From positions 1 through 10,273 of the forward strand of contig JAUICT010000040.1 in assembly GCA_030429325.1 (NCBI GenBank): a DNA stretch of 10,273 nt, given 5' to 3'. The notes beneath the pieces are model-generated. The model was not told the origin of the DNA and ran no database searches. It saw only the letters and a list, made by a program, of their open reading frames with translations. Position numbers and translations under genes: made by a program. Numbering within the stretch: position 1 is the first letter of the stretch; each line of letters starts with the position of its first letter. Of the stretch, positions 1 through 6,186 are shown one piece after another. Origin of the DNA: Bacteroidia bacterium (GTDB taxonomy: Bacteria > Bacteroidota > Bacteroidia > Flavobacteriales > Flavobacteriaceae).

Positions 1-190
1 CAAAAAACGTAACTTCCGCTCATTGTGGATCACCCGTATCAATGCTGGTGCCCGTTTGCACGGAATGTCTTACTCCCAATTCATGGGCAAAGTAAAATCC
101 AACGGAATAGAGCTTAACAGAAAAGTTCTTGCGGATTTGGCCATGAACCACCCCGATGCCTTTAAAGCCATCGTGGACAGAGTAAAGTAA
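1..190 (+). CDS. rplT: 50S ribosomal protein L20, 3' end (partial)
   Basis: The reading frame entering from the left edge encodes the last 62 or so residues of ribosomal protein L20 and ends with TAA at 188-190. Visible L20 features are the segment LWITRINAGARLHGMSYSQF, followed by the C-terminal globular part GIELNRKVLADLAMNHPDAF and the end AIVDRVK. L20 binds 23S rRNA early in assembly of the large subunit. In bacteria rplT usually closes an infC-rpmI-rplT operon; the upstream genes lie outside the window. A strong terminator follows 28 bases after the stop, consistent with the end of such an operon. The start codon is not in the window. Identity is near certain. Confidence 0.97.
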   Translation, partial: KKRNFRSLWITRINAGARLHGMSYSQFMGKVKSNGIELNRKVLADLAMNHPDAFKAIVDRVK

Positions 191-218
191 AAATCAATAT
201 AAACTTACCCCGCTTATT

Positions 219-247
219 AAAATCCCGCTCAATTGAGCGGGATTTTT
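219..247 (+). terminator. Rho-independent terminator after rplT
   Basis: A perfect palindrome has a left arm at 219-230 (core ATCCCGCTC), an AATT centre at 231-234 and a right arm at 235-246 (core GAGCGGGAT), running into TTTTT at 243-247. The GC-rich stem and the U tract are the classic form. Because the arm ends are A-rich on one side and T-rich on the other, it could also work on the opposite strand, but no minus-strand gene ends nearby. It separates the ribosomal operon from the hydrolase gene at 278. Confidence 0.93.
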
Positions 248-277
248 GTATTTTATGGTGTCCATAAATTGTACATC

Positions 278-934
278 ATGAAAAACCCCTTTATAATCTG
301 CTTTTTTATCCTAATGAATTGTGCTGTGTTATTTGGACAAAACGACAGCATCACTTTTTTAGCATTGGGAGACAGTTATACGGAAGGCACGAGTGAACTG
401 CAACGTAATGGGTGGCCAGCTCAACTGGTCAGCCTGTTGAACAAAAAGAAAATCCAAGTCACATCACCCAAAATCGTGGCCAAAGCTGGATGGACCACCA
501 CAGACCTGATAAGGCAAATTAATTCTGAAAACCTAAATTCCAATTACAAACTAGTTTCCCTGTTAATAGGGGTAAATAATCAATATCAAGGCCTACCTCT
601 TGAAACTTTTAAAGCTGAATTTCCTGCCTTATTGGAGACAGCCATCCGGTTGGCCAACAATAATCCCAATAATGTTTTTGTGCTTTCCATACCTGATTGG
701 AGTGTTACTCCCTTTGCCCGTTTTAAGGATAAAGAAAAGATTACTGAAGAATTACTGAATTACAACTCCATTATTGAAGACGTGGCCAATCAATATAATG
801 TACAGTTTATAGAAATCACCAACTTATCCAAAAAAGCAGCCTTCAACCGTTCACTGATTGCATCCGACAGTCTTCATCCTTCAGGGAAAATGTACAAGAC
901 CTGGGCCAAAAAAATCGTCAAAAAAAGGTATTAG
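278..934 (+). CDS. Secreted SGNH/GDSL-family hydrolase
   Basis: The 218-residue product starts with a hydrophobic signal-like segment (residues 3-20) that probably ends near FGQ-N, so the enzyme should be exported. The SGNH blocks are visible: GDSYTEG with nucleophile Ser33, Gly71 in AKAGWTT (block II), GVNNQYQG with Asn100 (block III), and DSLHPSG with Asp197 and His200 (block V). This order and size fit single-domain esterases or acyl-hydrolases of the SGNH superfamily; the substrate cannot be read from sequence. The ATG at 278 is chosen because an upstream in-frame ATG at 233 lies inside the rplT terminator and would put 15 residues before the signal peptide. The stop TAG overlaps the stop of the opposite-strand yjbQ by four bases. 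A lipobox was considered (LMNC), but it fits poorly. Confidence 0.88.
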   Translation: MKNPFIICFFILMNCAVLFGQNDSITFLALGDSYTEGTSELQRNGWPAQLVSLLNKKKIQVTSPKIVAKAGWTTTDLIRQINSENLNSNYKLVSLLIGVNNQYQGLPLETFKAEFPALLETAIRLANNNPNNVFVLSIPDWSVTPFARFKDKEKITEELLNYNSIIEDVANQYNVQFIEITNLSKKAAFNRSLIASDSLHPSGKMYKTWAKKIVKKRY

Positions 935-1353
935 TCACCAAAAGCCGTAACCACCAACCTTCTTCCCGAAGCATGGTTACGATGTTCGCAAAGATAGATA
1001 CCTTGCCAAATCCCTAGGTTCAGTTTTCCTTGGGTAATGGGAATCTGTACCGAAGCGCCCATCAATGAGGCCTTAATATGTGCCGGCATATCATCCGGAC
1101 CTTCATAGGTATGCACATAATACGGTGCATTTTCAGGAACCATTTGGTTCATATGGCTTTCAAAATCGGTTCGGACGGTGGGGTCGGCATTCTCATTGAT
1201 GGTCAAACTGGCCGAAGTATGCTTAATGAATACCTGTAACATTCCCACCCTTATCTTTTTCAATTCAGGAATGGCGTCCAAAATGGTATCGGTAATCAGA
1301 TGAAACCCTCTGGGGTATGATCGTAATTGTAGTTCTTTTTGATAAAAATCCAT
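931..1353 (-). CDS. yjbQ: YjbQ / UPF0047 family protein
   Basis: A protein of 140 residues covers the whole UPF0047 (YjbQ) fold. Family signatures are HTSASLTINENADPTV (residues 45-60), EGPDDMPAHIKASLMG (84-99, with His92) and LNLGIWQGIYLCEHRNH (111-127). Members are small trimeric proteins annotated as secondary thiamine-phosphate synthase, because E. coli and Thermotoga homologues show weak activity of that kind; the true cellular role is unsettled. The start MDFYQKELQL is chosen as it matches the usual N-terminus; a second ATG two codons earlier (1359) is equally possible. Further in-frame sequence up to 1515 runs into the divergent HAD gene and is not real N-terminus. The gene is divergent from the HAD phosphatase and convergent with the SGNH hydrolase, sharing TTAG at 931-934. 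Confidence 0.92.
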   Translation of the reverse strand: MDFYQKELQLRSYPRGFHLITDTILDAIPELKKIRVGMLQVFIKHTSASLTINENADPTVRTDFESHMNQMVPENAPYYVHTYEGPDDMPAHIKASLMGASVQIPITQGKLNLGIWQGIYLCEHRNHASGRRLVVTAFGD

Positions 1354-1427
1354 AGACATATAAAAGCGCGGCACTAAATTAATATAAAGTTTACCAAAAG
1401 GGATTCTTCCATTCCCCCAATAAGAAA

Positions 1428-1435
1428 TACCTTTG
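1428..1435 (+). promoter_or_regulatory. Putative -7 element of the HAD phosphatase promoter
   Basis: TACCTTTG matches the Bacteroidota -7 consensus TAnnTTTG exactly and is followed by GCAG, a typical start region. It lies 18 bases before the ATG at 1454. The -33 box is poor: only TTCTTC-like sequence is found around 1404-1409. It lies in the divergent region between yjbQ and the HAD gene. Confidence 0.55.
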
Positions 1436-1453
1436 CAGCTTAATTTCTGGACA

Positions 1454-2245
1454 ATGGATTTATCGCAGATCAAAATGGTGGTGACCGACATGGATGGCAC
1501 TTTATTGAACTCCAATCACGAAGTGAGCCCCCGTTTTTTTGAAATTTTTGACGAGCTCAGAAAAAAAGACATCCTTTTTGTAGCTGCCAGTGGTCGCCAA
1601 TACAACAGCATGGTGGACAAATTGGATTCCATTAAGGACGATATCATTGTTATTGCAGAAAATGGAGCTTTAGTAAAACAAAAGGGTGAAGTATTGCTTA
1701 CTACGCCCATTACCAAATCTGAAGTGGACCGTATTTTGGATGTTGTACAGCCCTTGAGCAATGCACATCCGGTGCTTTGCAGTCAAAATGGCGCCTTTGC
1801 CAATCCAGATTCAGATGATTTTTTGAAACTACTCAAGGAATATTACTCCGAGTTTGAAGTGGTAGAAGACCAGACCAAAGTGGATACGGAAATCTTAAAG
1901 ATTGCCATTTACCATTTTGAAAGTTCGGAGAGACATATTTATCCGGCTGTACGGTCTTTGGAGGATTCCCTAAAGGTGAAAGTATCCGGGGCAAACTGGG
2001 TAGATATTTCACATCAAAATGCGCACAAGGGCTATGCCCTTCAAAAAGTCATGGACCAACACCAAATCACCTCCAACGAGGTCATGGTTTTCGGGGACTA
2101 TAACAACGATTTGGAAATGTTACAGCTTTCCAACTATAGTTTTGCCATGGCCAATGCCCATCCCAATGTGCTCAAGGTGGCCCAGTACAAAACTTCAAGC
2201 AATAATGAATTTGGTGTGGAGCGGGTTTTGGAGAAACTTATCTAA
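1454..2245 (+). CDS. Cof-type HAD-IIB family phosphatase
   Basis: The 263-residue product is a full-length haloacid dehalogenase-type phosphatase of the Cof/IIB subgroup. Motif I is DMDGTL with Asp12 (nucleophile) and Asp14 (acid/base); motif II is ASGR with Ser46; motif III is Lys192 in AHKGYAL; motif IV is GDYNND with Asp215 and Asp219 for Mg2+ binding. The region between motifs II and III (about 80-185) is the C2B cap that selects substrate. Such enzymes dephosphorylate sugar phosphates, phosphorylated cofactors or nucleotides in the cytoplasm; the substrate is not predictable here. The start at 1454 (MDLSQIKMVVTDMDG) puts motif I in its usual place; an earlier ATG at 1433 falls inside the -7 element. 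The gene stands alone, divergent from yjbQ. Confidence 0.92.
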   Translation: MDLSQIKMVVTDMDGTLLNSNHEVSPRFFEIFDELRKKDILFVAASGRQYNSMVDKLDSIKDDIIVIAENGALVKQKGEVLLTTPITKSEVDRILDVVQPLSNAHPVLCSQNGAFANPDSDDFLKLLKEYYSEFEVVEDQTKVDTEILKIAIYHFESSERHIYPAVRSLEDSLKVKVSGANWVDISHQNAHKGYALQKVMDQHQITSNEVMVFGDYNNDLEMLQLSNYSFAMANAHPNVLKVAQYKTSSNNEFGVERVLEKLI

Positions 2246-2257
2246 CATCCCATTTAC

Positions 2258-2348
2258 AGATTGATTTTTTATATATCTTTATGATTAGCAGCCTTTTATA
2301 AAAAGGGCGCTTCCCCCCCTATAAAGTCAACCCAATAAAAATCAATCT
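2258..2348. repeat. 12-bp inverted repeat framing a 5' leader
   Basis: AGATTGATTTTT at 2258-2269 is the exact reverse complement of AAAAATCAATCT at 2337-2348. The right arm ends one base before the ATG at 2350. The 67 bases between hold a -7-like element, a small hairpin CCTTTT-ATA-AAAAGG (2292-2306) and a run of seven C (2313-2319). The pairing is seen directly; any function is an inference. Confidence 0.6.
2274..2281 (+). promoter_or_regulatory. Putative -7 element of the lipoprotein promoter
   Basis: TATCTTTA differs from TAnnTTTG only at the last base. A TTTA at 2253-2256 lies 17 bases upstream and could act as a weak -33 box. A transcript from here would start near 2288 and have a leader of about 60 bases. 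Confidence 0.4.
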
Positions 2349-2349
2349 T

Positions 2350-2859
2350 ATGAAACGTTTGGGACTTACCTTCGCAGCACTGGGTCTTTTCATGGGCTGT
2401 AACACCCAAAAACCGGAAACACCTATCGATTACGACAATGCCAAAACCCTAATCAATGAAAGCATTGAGGAATGGGACAATGCTTGGGAAACCAAAAACT
2501 TGGAATTGGCTCTAAAACATTATGCGGACAGAACAGATTGGACCAATGCCTTTGGTGATCGGGTGCAAAGTAAAACTGAATTAAGGGAGTTACTTGGTTT
2601 CATTTTTAATTTGGATTTTGTCATGTCTGGTGAAAACGATTATGGTGAAAATGAAATAACCTTCCTCAATGATTCCATTGCAACAGTTAGATCATTAAAT
2701 ATCCGCAAGAACCAAAAATGGCCAGACGGAAGCAAAATGGATGACCGTTACGTCAATCATCTTAGAATCTATGAAAAAATAAATGGAGAATGGTTAATAA
2801 CCAACCATATGATCAGTCAGGCATGGCCCAAAAGACAGCCCAAGGACACTACGGATTGA
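2350..2859 (+). CDS. NTF2-like (SnoaL/DUF4440-type) lipoprotein
   Basis: The product has 169 residues. Residues 1-17 form a lipoprotein signal, MKRLGLTFAALGLFMGC, with the predicted lipidated Cys17 after MG; the following NTQKPE shows no clear surface-export signal, so a periplasm-facing membrane anchor is likely. The rest (about 28-155) looks like an NTF2-like alpha+beta domain of the SnoaL/DUF4440 sort: the opening helix INESIEEWDNAWETKNLELALKHYA, a loop DWTNAFGDRVQSKTELRELL, then beta strands ending HLRIYEKINGEWLITNHMIS. Such domains form a small pocket and serve either as enzymes or as ligand binders; no catalytic residues can be assigned. The gene is single, with its own likely promoter, 78 bases before the dienelactone hydrolase start. 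Identification is by pattern and moderately sure. Confidence 0.75.
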   Translation: MKRLGLTFAALGLFMGCNTQKPETPIDYDNAKTLINESIEEWDNAWETKNLELALKHYADRTDWTNAFGDRVQSKTELRELLGFIFNLDFVMSGENDYGENEITFLNDSIATVRSLNIRKNQKWPDGSKMDDRYVNHLRIYEKINGEWLITNHMISQAWPKRQPKDTTD

Positions 2860-2896
2860 TACTTTACATAGATCACTAGTAGAAATATTGCCGGGT

Positions 2897-2904
2897 TTTA
2901 TTTG
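2897..2904 (+). promoter_or_regulatory. Putative -7 element of the dienelactone hydrolase promoter
   Basis: TTTATTTG followed by TACC resembles the flavobacterial -7 element TAnnTTTG with one mismatch. It lies 33 bases before the ATG at 2938. No good -33 box is seen at the usual spacing, so the call is tentative. Confidence 0.4.
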
Positions 2905-2937
2905 TACCTTCATAGGAATTCATCAACCCATACATCC

Positions 2938-3825
2938 ATGGCAGCTTTAAAAAAAGAGGACATTAAACAAGAGGTTTTTGATCTCTACGATGACTATGCC
3001 CACAACAAAATAGATCGGAAAGAGTTCATGAAAAAACTATCGCTCTACGCGGTTGGCGGAATTACCCTGCCCTCCCTTTTGAGTTTCATCATGCCCAATT
3101 ACAAGGATACCCTTGTGGTTCAACCTGATGACCCTTCATTAGATTCAAAGTTCATCACCTATAGCTCGCCAAAAGGCGGGGGTAATATCCGCGGATTGCT
3201 CTCCAAACCCAAAAATGCTTCAGGTAAACTGGGTGGTATAGTGGTCGTCCATGAAAACAGGGGATTAAATCCCTATATTGAAGATGTAGGCCGAAGAGCA
3301 GCCCTGGAGGGTTTCATTTCTTTGGCTCCGGATGCCCTTACCCCTTTGGGCGGATATCCTGGCAATGATGATGAAGGCCGTACCTTGCAACGCCAACGGG
3401 ACAGAAATGAAATGCTGGAAGACTTTATCGCTGCCTATAACTATCTTAAAAACCATGAAGATTGCAATGGCAAAGTTGGCGTGGTGGGTTTTTGTTTTGG
3501 GGGATGGATTTCCAATATGATGGCCGTAAAAGTTCCAGATTTGGCTGCCGCCGTTCCCTTTTATGGCGGGCAACCCGATGATAAAGACGTTGAAAAAATA
3601 AATGCCCCCCTGCAAATCCATTATGCCGAACTGGATCAAAGGGTCAATGAAGGATGGCCAGATTATGAAGCCAAGCTCAAGGAATTGGGCAAAGCTTATG
3701 AAGTCCATTTTTATCCTGAGGCAAACCATGGATTCCATAATAATACCACTCCACGGTTTGATGAAGCTGCAGCGGATTTGGCTTGGAAGCGCACCATTGC
3801 TTTTTTTAAGGAAAAATTGGTTTAG
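2938..3825 (+). CDS. Dienelactone hydrolase family protein, YghX type
   Basis: The product has 295 residues. Residues 1-65 form the N-terminal extension typical of the YghX branch (EVFDLYDDYAHNKIDRKEFM, then a hydrophobic stretch at about 37-52 and PNYK). The alpha/beta-hydrolase domain follows: VVVHENRGLNPYIEDV with Glu106, the nucleophile elbow GFCFGG with Cys186, and the remaining triad residues Asp233 in AELDQR and His264 in ANHGFHN. Glu-Cys-Asp-His is the arrangement of classic dienelactone hydrolases. From memory it resembles E. coli YghX along most of its length. Natural substrates of this branch are unknown; hydrolysis of lactones or esters is likely. The N-terminal RKEFMKKL plus hydrophobic part recalls a Tat signal but lacks paired arginines. 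The start at 2938 fits the family; an in-frame ATG at 2902 would overlap the promoter element. Confidence 0.9.
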   Translation: MAALKKEDIKQEVFDLYDDYAHNKIDRKEFMKKLSLYAVGGITLPSLLSFIMPNYKDTLVVQPDDPSLDSKFITYSSPKGGGNIRGLLSKPKNASGKLGGIVVVHENRGLNPYIEDVGRRAALEGFISLAPDALTPLGGYPGNDDEGRTLQRQRDRNEMLEDFIAAYNYLKNHEDCNGKVGVVGFCFGGWISNMMAVKVPDLAAAVPFYGGQPDDKDVEKINAPLQIHYAELDQRVNEGWPDYEAKLKELGKAYEVHFYPEANHGFHNNTTPRFDEAAADLAWKRTIAFFKEKLV

Positions 3826-3928
3826 GTTTTCAACGTGTCCACCCTTCAAATAAGCGATTGGGATACAAATATTTTAAATCAATCACATCTCTTATCTGAT
3901 TTCCAGCAAAATAGAAGGTTTAATTCTT

Positions 3929-3936
3929 TAAATTTG
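3929..3936 (+). promoter_or_regulatory. Putative -7 element upstream of the unrecognised gene
   Basis: TAAATTTG is an exact TAnnTTTG match, preceded by TTTs and followed by TAG. It predicts a leader of roughly 55-60 bases before the ATG at 4000. No convincing -33 TTG is found 17-23 bases upstream. The 174-base gap 3826-3999 holds nothing else firm: only a 7-bp inverted pair CTTCAAA (3844-3850) and TTTGAAG (3950-3956), probably chance, and no clear terminator for the preceding gene. Confidence 0.45.
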
Positions 3937-3999
3937 TAGAGCATAGCCCTTTGAAGTTTAGAAATTGACCAAATTCTCAATTCATCCAAATCTATTCTT

Positions 4000-4899
4000 A
4001 TGAAAAAGGGCCTGATCAAAGATCATATTTATAATCCGTATCGCTACCTTGAAAATACTGGCAATCAAGAAGCATGGGATAGTTTTATCAAATCACAGGG
4101 GTTTCCCTCATCTTGGGGCTTTCGTGAACTAAAATTGGCATGGGCCTTTCAAGGTCTCTTGGGTAAACCGATTTTGCATTTTAACCTAGACTGTGATTAT
4201 ATTACCTACGTCTACGAACCCTATCTCACAGATTTTCGAGGATCTCTCAAAGATGCACTTGTCAATGTAAAAAAAGAACCTTTCAGATTTCGTTATGCTC
4301 CTAATGTAAGCGGACATTGGTGTGTTACATTATTGGACAGCAAGTATTGTACCTTATCAAAGCATGAAAAAAATCTGCTTTTAAAACATGGGATTTACAA
4401 CAGTGACAACTCCAAACTTATCATAGATTTAAAAAAAGCCCTACAAATTGCTGGTGAAAGTCGCAGCACCAATTTTAGAATTATAACAAGACTTAATAAA
4501 AAATCTGATATTTTCTCAGCGCTCTGCCATCTCTTTGAAATCCCTGATTCAGAAACAGATCATTATCCAAGAGATACTTTTAGATGTGTATTTTCAGATA
4601 ATGCCAAACTATGCCAACCAGCAAGAAAATGGTTGAACAGTTGGGTGGAGGATGAACCTTTAAAAACACATTTAAGTTGCTTCATGGAACAAAGGCAGGG
4701 GCTAAGAGGTAGACAAGATATCTATTTAACCAGCCATTATCTTGAAAAATGGAACATCCATCTTGAAAACAAAGATAATTTTCCGTTTGGTTTGGAACCG
4801 CTACGGTATCTAAAAAACACTTCCTGTCTTTTAGGTTGGGAATGGGAACATATTGATTTGAGAGAATCCATGGCTCTGGTTCAAATCCCAAAACGTTAG
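4000..4899 (+). CDS. Conserved or orphan hypothetical protein (function unknown)
   Basis: I do not recognise this 299-residue protein. It has no signal peptide and no membrane segment, so it is probably cytoplasmic. It contains eight cysteines (65, 108, 117, 176, 196, 205, 227, 276) without an obvious zinc-binding spacing, and nine tryptophans, including LGWEWEH at 278-284. Aromatic-rich stretches alternate with charged ones: WGFRELKLAWAFQGLLG (39-55), LDCDYITYVYEPYLTDFRG (64-81), a lysine-rich helix around 120-150, and SWVEDEPLKTHLSCFMEQRQ (214-233). No nucleotide-binding loop or catalytic triad is evident. By eye the gene is more AT-rich than its neighbours, which with its isolation may mean acquisition by transfer. 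A likely promoter lies at 3929. The stop TAG shares TTAG with the stop of the convergent gene. That it is coding is supported by an open frame of this length with natural composition and an upstream promoter match. Confidence 0.75.
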   Translation: MKKGLIKDHIYNPYRYLENTGNQEAWDSFIKSQGFPSSWGFRELKLAWAFQGLLGKPILHFNLDCDYITYVYEPYLTDFRGSLKDALVNVKKEPFRFRYAPNVSGHWCVTLLDSKYCTLSKHEKNLLLKHGIYNSDNSKLIIDLKKALQIAGESRSTNFRIITRLNKKSDIFSALCHLFEIPDSETDHYPRDTFRCVFSDNAKLCQPARKWLNSWVEDEPLKTHLSCFMEQRQGLRGRQDIYLTSHYLEKWNIHLENKDNFPFGLEPLRYLKNTSCLLGWEWEHIDLRESMALVQIPKR

Positions 4900-6143
4900 G
4901 TCTTCTGCTTCTTCTTGCGGGCAGCCGGAAAAAGTACATTGTTCAAAATGAGACGGTATCCCGGCGAAGTGGGATGTAACTCCAGTTCAGTTTTGGGATC
5001 CCCTACCCTATGCTGGTAGTCTTCCGGGTCATGCCCTCCGTAAAATGTAAAGAATCCTTTCCCTTTGATTCCGTGAATGTAGCGGGCCTCTCCATTAATT
5101 TTATTTTCACCCAGCACCATTACGGTTGGTTTTACCTCACTCCTAGTGAAGGCTGTGGTCTGTCCCATGAACCCCTTAACCAAAGAGGTATGGTTTTGGG
5201 TCAACATGGTAGGAACGGGGTCCCATTTGGCGGAAAACTCCATCAATGAAAAATAATCAGATTCTTTGGGCACATTACCCCTTTTGTTGGTCATGTCTAT
5301 GGAAGAAAACTCGTATCTAAGTGGGTTTCGTTCCAAAATAAAATTGGTGAAGGCAAATGTATTACTGTAATCCAACTTTCCTTGATAATTGGCGTCTGAA
5401 GGGTCTCCATCGAACATCGGCTCACAGATATCCACATTTTCCGCGGCCAACGCAATATCAAAACTATCCGTGGCAGAGCACATGGCAAACATAAATCCAC
5501 CACCAATCACATAATTCCTGATTTTTTGGGCAACTGCCAGTTTTTCGTCGGATACTTTTGCATACCCCAATCGTTGTGCCAAAGCTTCTGCTTGTTCTTT
5601 TCCTTCAATATACCAAGGAGCGGCTCGGTAGGCTCCATAAAATCTTCCGTATTGGCCTGTAAAGTCTTCGTGGTGTAAATGCAACCAATCATACAATGCC
5701 AACTTATCGCCCAGCACCTCTTCATCATAAACGGTAATATATGGAATCTCCGCATAGGTGAGCACCATGGTGACCGCATCGTCCCAAGGTTGGTTCTCTT
5801 TAGGGGAATACACGGCTATCTTGGGAGCCTTTTCCAAAATAACAGCGTCCTGGTTCTGGGATGGGCTACTAATTTCATCTAAAATCTGTTCCGCTTGTCC
5901 ATCGGACAGCACCTCGAAGGAAACCCCACGAATCTGGCATTCTTTTCGGATAGCTTCGCCATCGGGCATCATGAAAGAACCACCGCGATAATTTAAGAGC
6001 CATTGTACCTTCTGCTGTTTGGAAAGTACCCAATAAGTAATTCCGTAGGCTTTCAGGTGATTTTCTTGACTTTCAGCATCCATGGGAATTAGGATGACAG
6101 AAGCGAAAGAGGAAATAGAAAAGAGCAGAGAAAAAAGAAGCAA
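4896..6143 (-). CDS. Exported protein of the flavobacterial 'asparagine synthetase B' family (label doubtful)
   Basis: A hydrophobic signal segment (LLLFSLLFSISSFAS) precedes a mature part beginning VILIPMDAESQENHLKAYG. Conserved-looking blocks are WVLSKQQKVQWLLNYRGGSF, YDWLHLHHEDFTGQYGRFYG, IGGGFMFAMCSATDSFDIA, a GGHDPEDYQHRVGDP segment and the basic C-terminus LFPAARKKKQKT. From memory, flavobacterial homologues next to dnaB are often called asparagine synthetase B. Yet no N-terminal Cys of a class II amidotransferase and no SGGxDS ATP-pyrophosphatase loop are visible, and the protein is exported, so that name is probably wrong. The GGGFMFAMCSATD part recalls the strand-turn-helix of ThuA or class I amidotransferase-like folds (inference). 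The start is unresolved: TTG at 6143 gives 415 residues; in-frame ATGs at 6203-6224 would overlap dnaB and give up to 442. It likely follows dnaB in one transcript. Confidence 0.8.
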   Translation of the reverse strand: MLLFSLLFSISSFASVILIPMDAESQENHLKAYGITYWVLSKQQKVQWLLNYRGGSFMMPDGEAIRKECQIRGVSFEVLSDGQAEQILDEISSPSQNQDAVILEKAPKIAVYSPKENQPWDDAVTMVLTYAEIPYITVYDEEVLGDKLALYDWLHLHHEDFTGQYGRFYGAYRAAPWYIEGKEQAEALAQRLGYAKVSDEKLAVAQKIRNYVIGGGFMFAMCSATDSFDIALAAENVDICEPMFDGDPSDANYQGKLDYSNTFAFTNFILERNPLRYEFSSIDMTNKRGNVPKESDYFSLMEFSAKWDPVPTMLTQNHTSLVKGFMGQTTAFTRSEVKPTVMVLGENKINGEARYIHGIKGKGFFTFYGGHDPEDYQHRVGDPKTELELHPTSPGYRLILNNVLFPAARKKKQKT

Positions 6144-6147
6144 GATG

Positions 6148-6172
6148 CCTCTCGACTGCGCTCGAGGTGACA
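6148..6172. repeat. Short palindromic intergenic repeat of flavobacterial type
   Basis: The unit has the core CTCGACTGCGCTCGAG at 6151-6166, with stem CTCGA (6151-6155) and TCGAG (6162-6166) around a CTGCGC loop, flanked by CCT and GTGACA. Elements of the type CTCGACTGCGCTCGA followed by GTGACA are, as I recall, scattered through many flavobacterial genomes. Only one copy is present here. It lies in the 43-base gap between the dnaB stop and the earliest non-overlapping start of the next gene. Confidence 0.65.
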
Positions 6173-6186
6173 GAAAAGTAATTTTA

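Noticed and set aside
2313..2319. Run of seven C in the lipoprotein leader as a phase-variable tract
   Set aside because: Too short and outside the promoter spacer; nothing else suggests slippage control.
3265..3849. Open frame of 194 codons on the minus strand opposite the dienelactone hydrolase
   Set aside because: It lies wholly antisense to a gene with clear catalytic motifs, its translation is hydrophobic and of no recognisable family, and no promoter supports it.
3844..3956. Inverted pair CTTCAAA / TTTGAAG around the gap before the unrecognised gene
   Set aside because: Seven bases only, about 100 bases apart, in AT-rich DNA: expected by chance.
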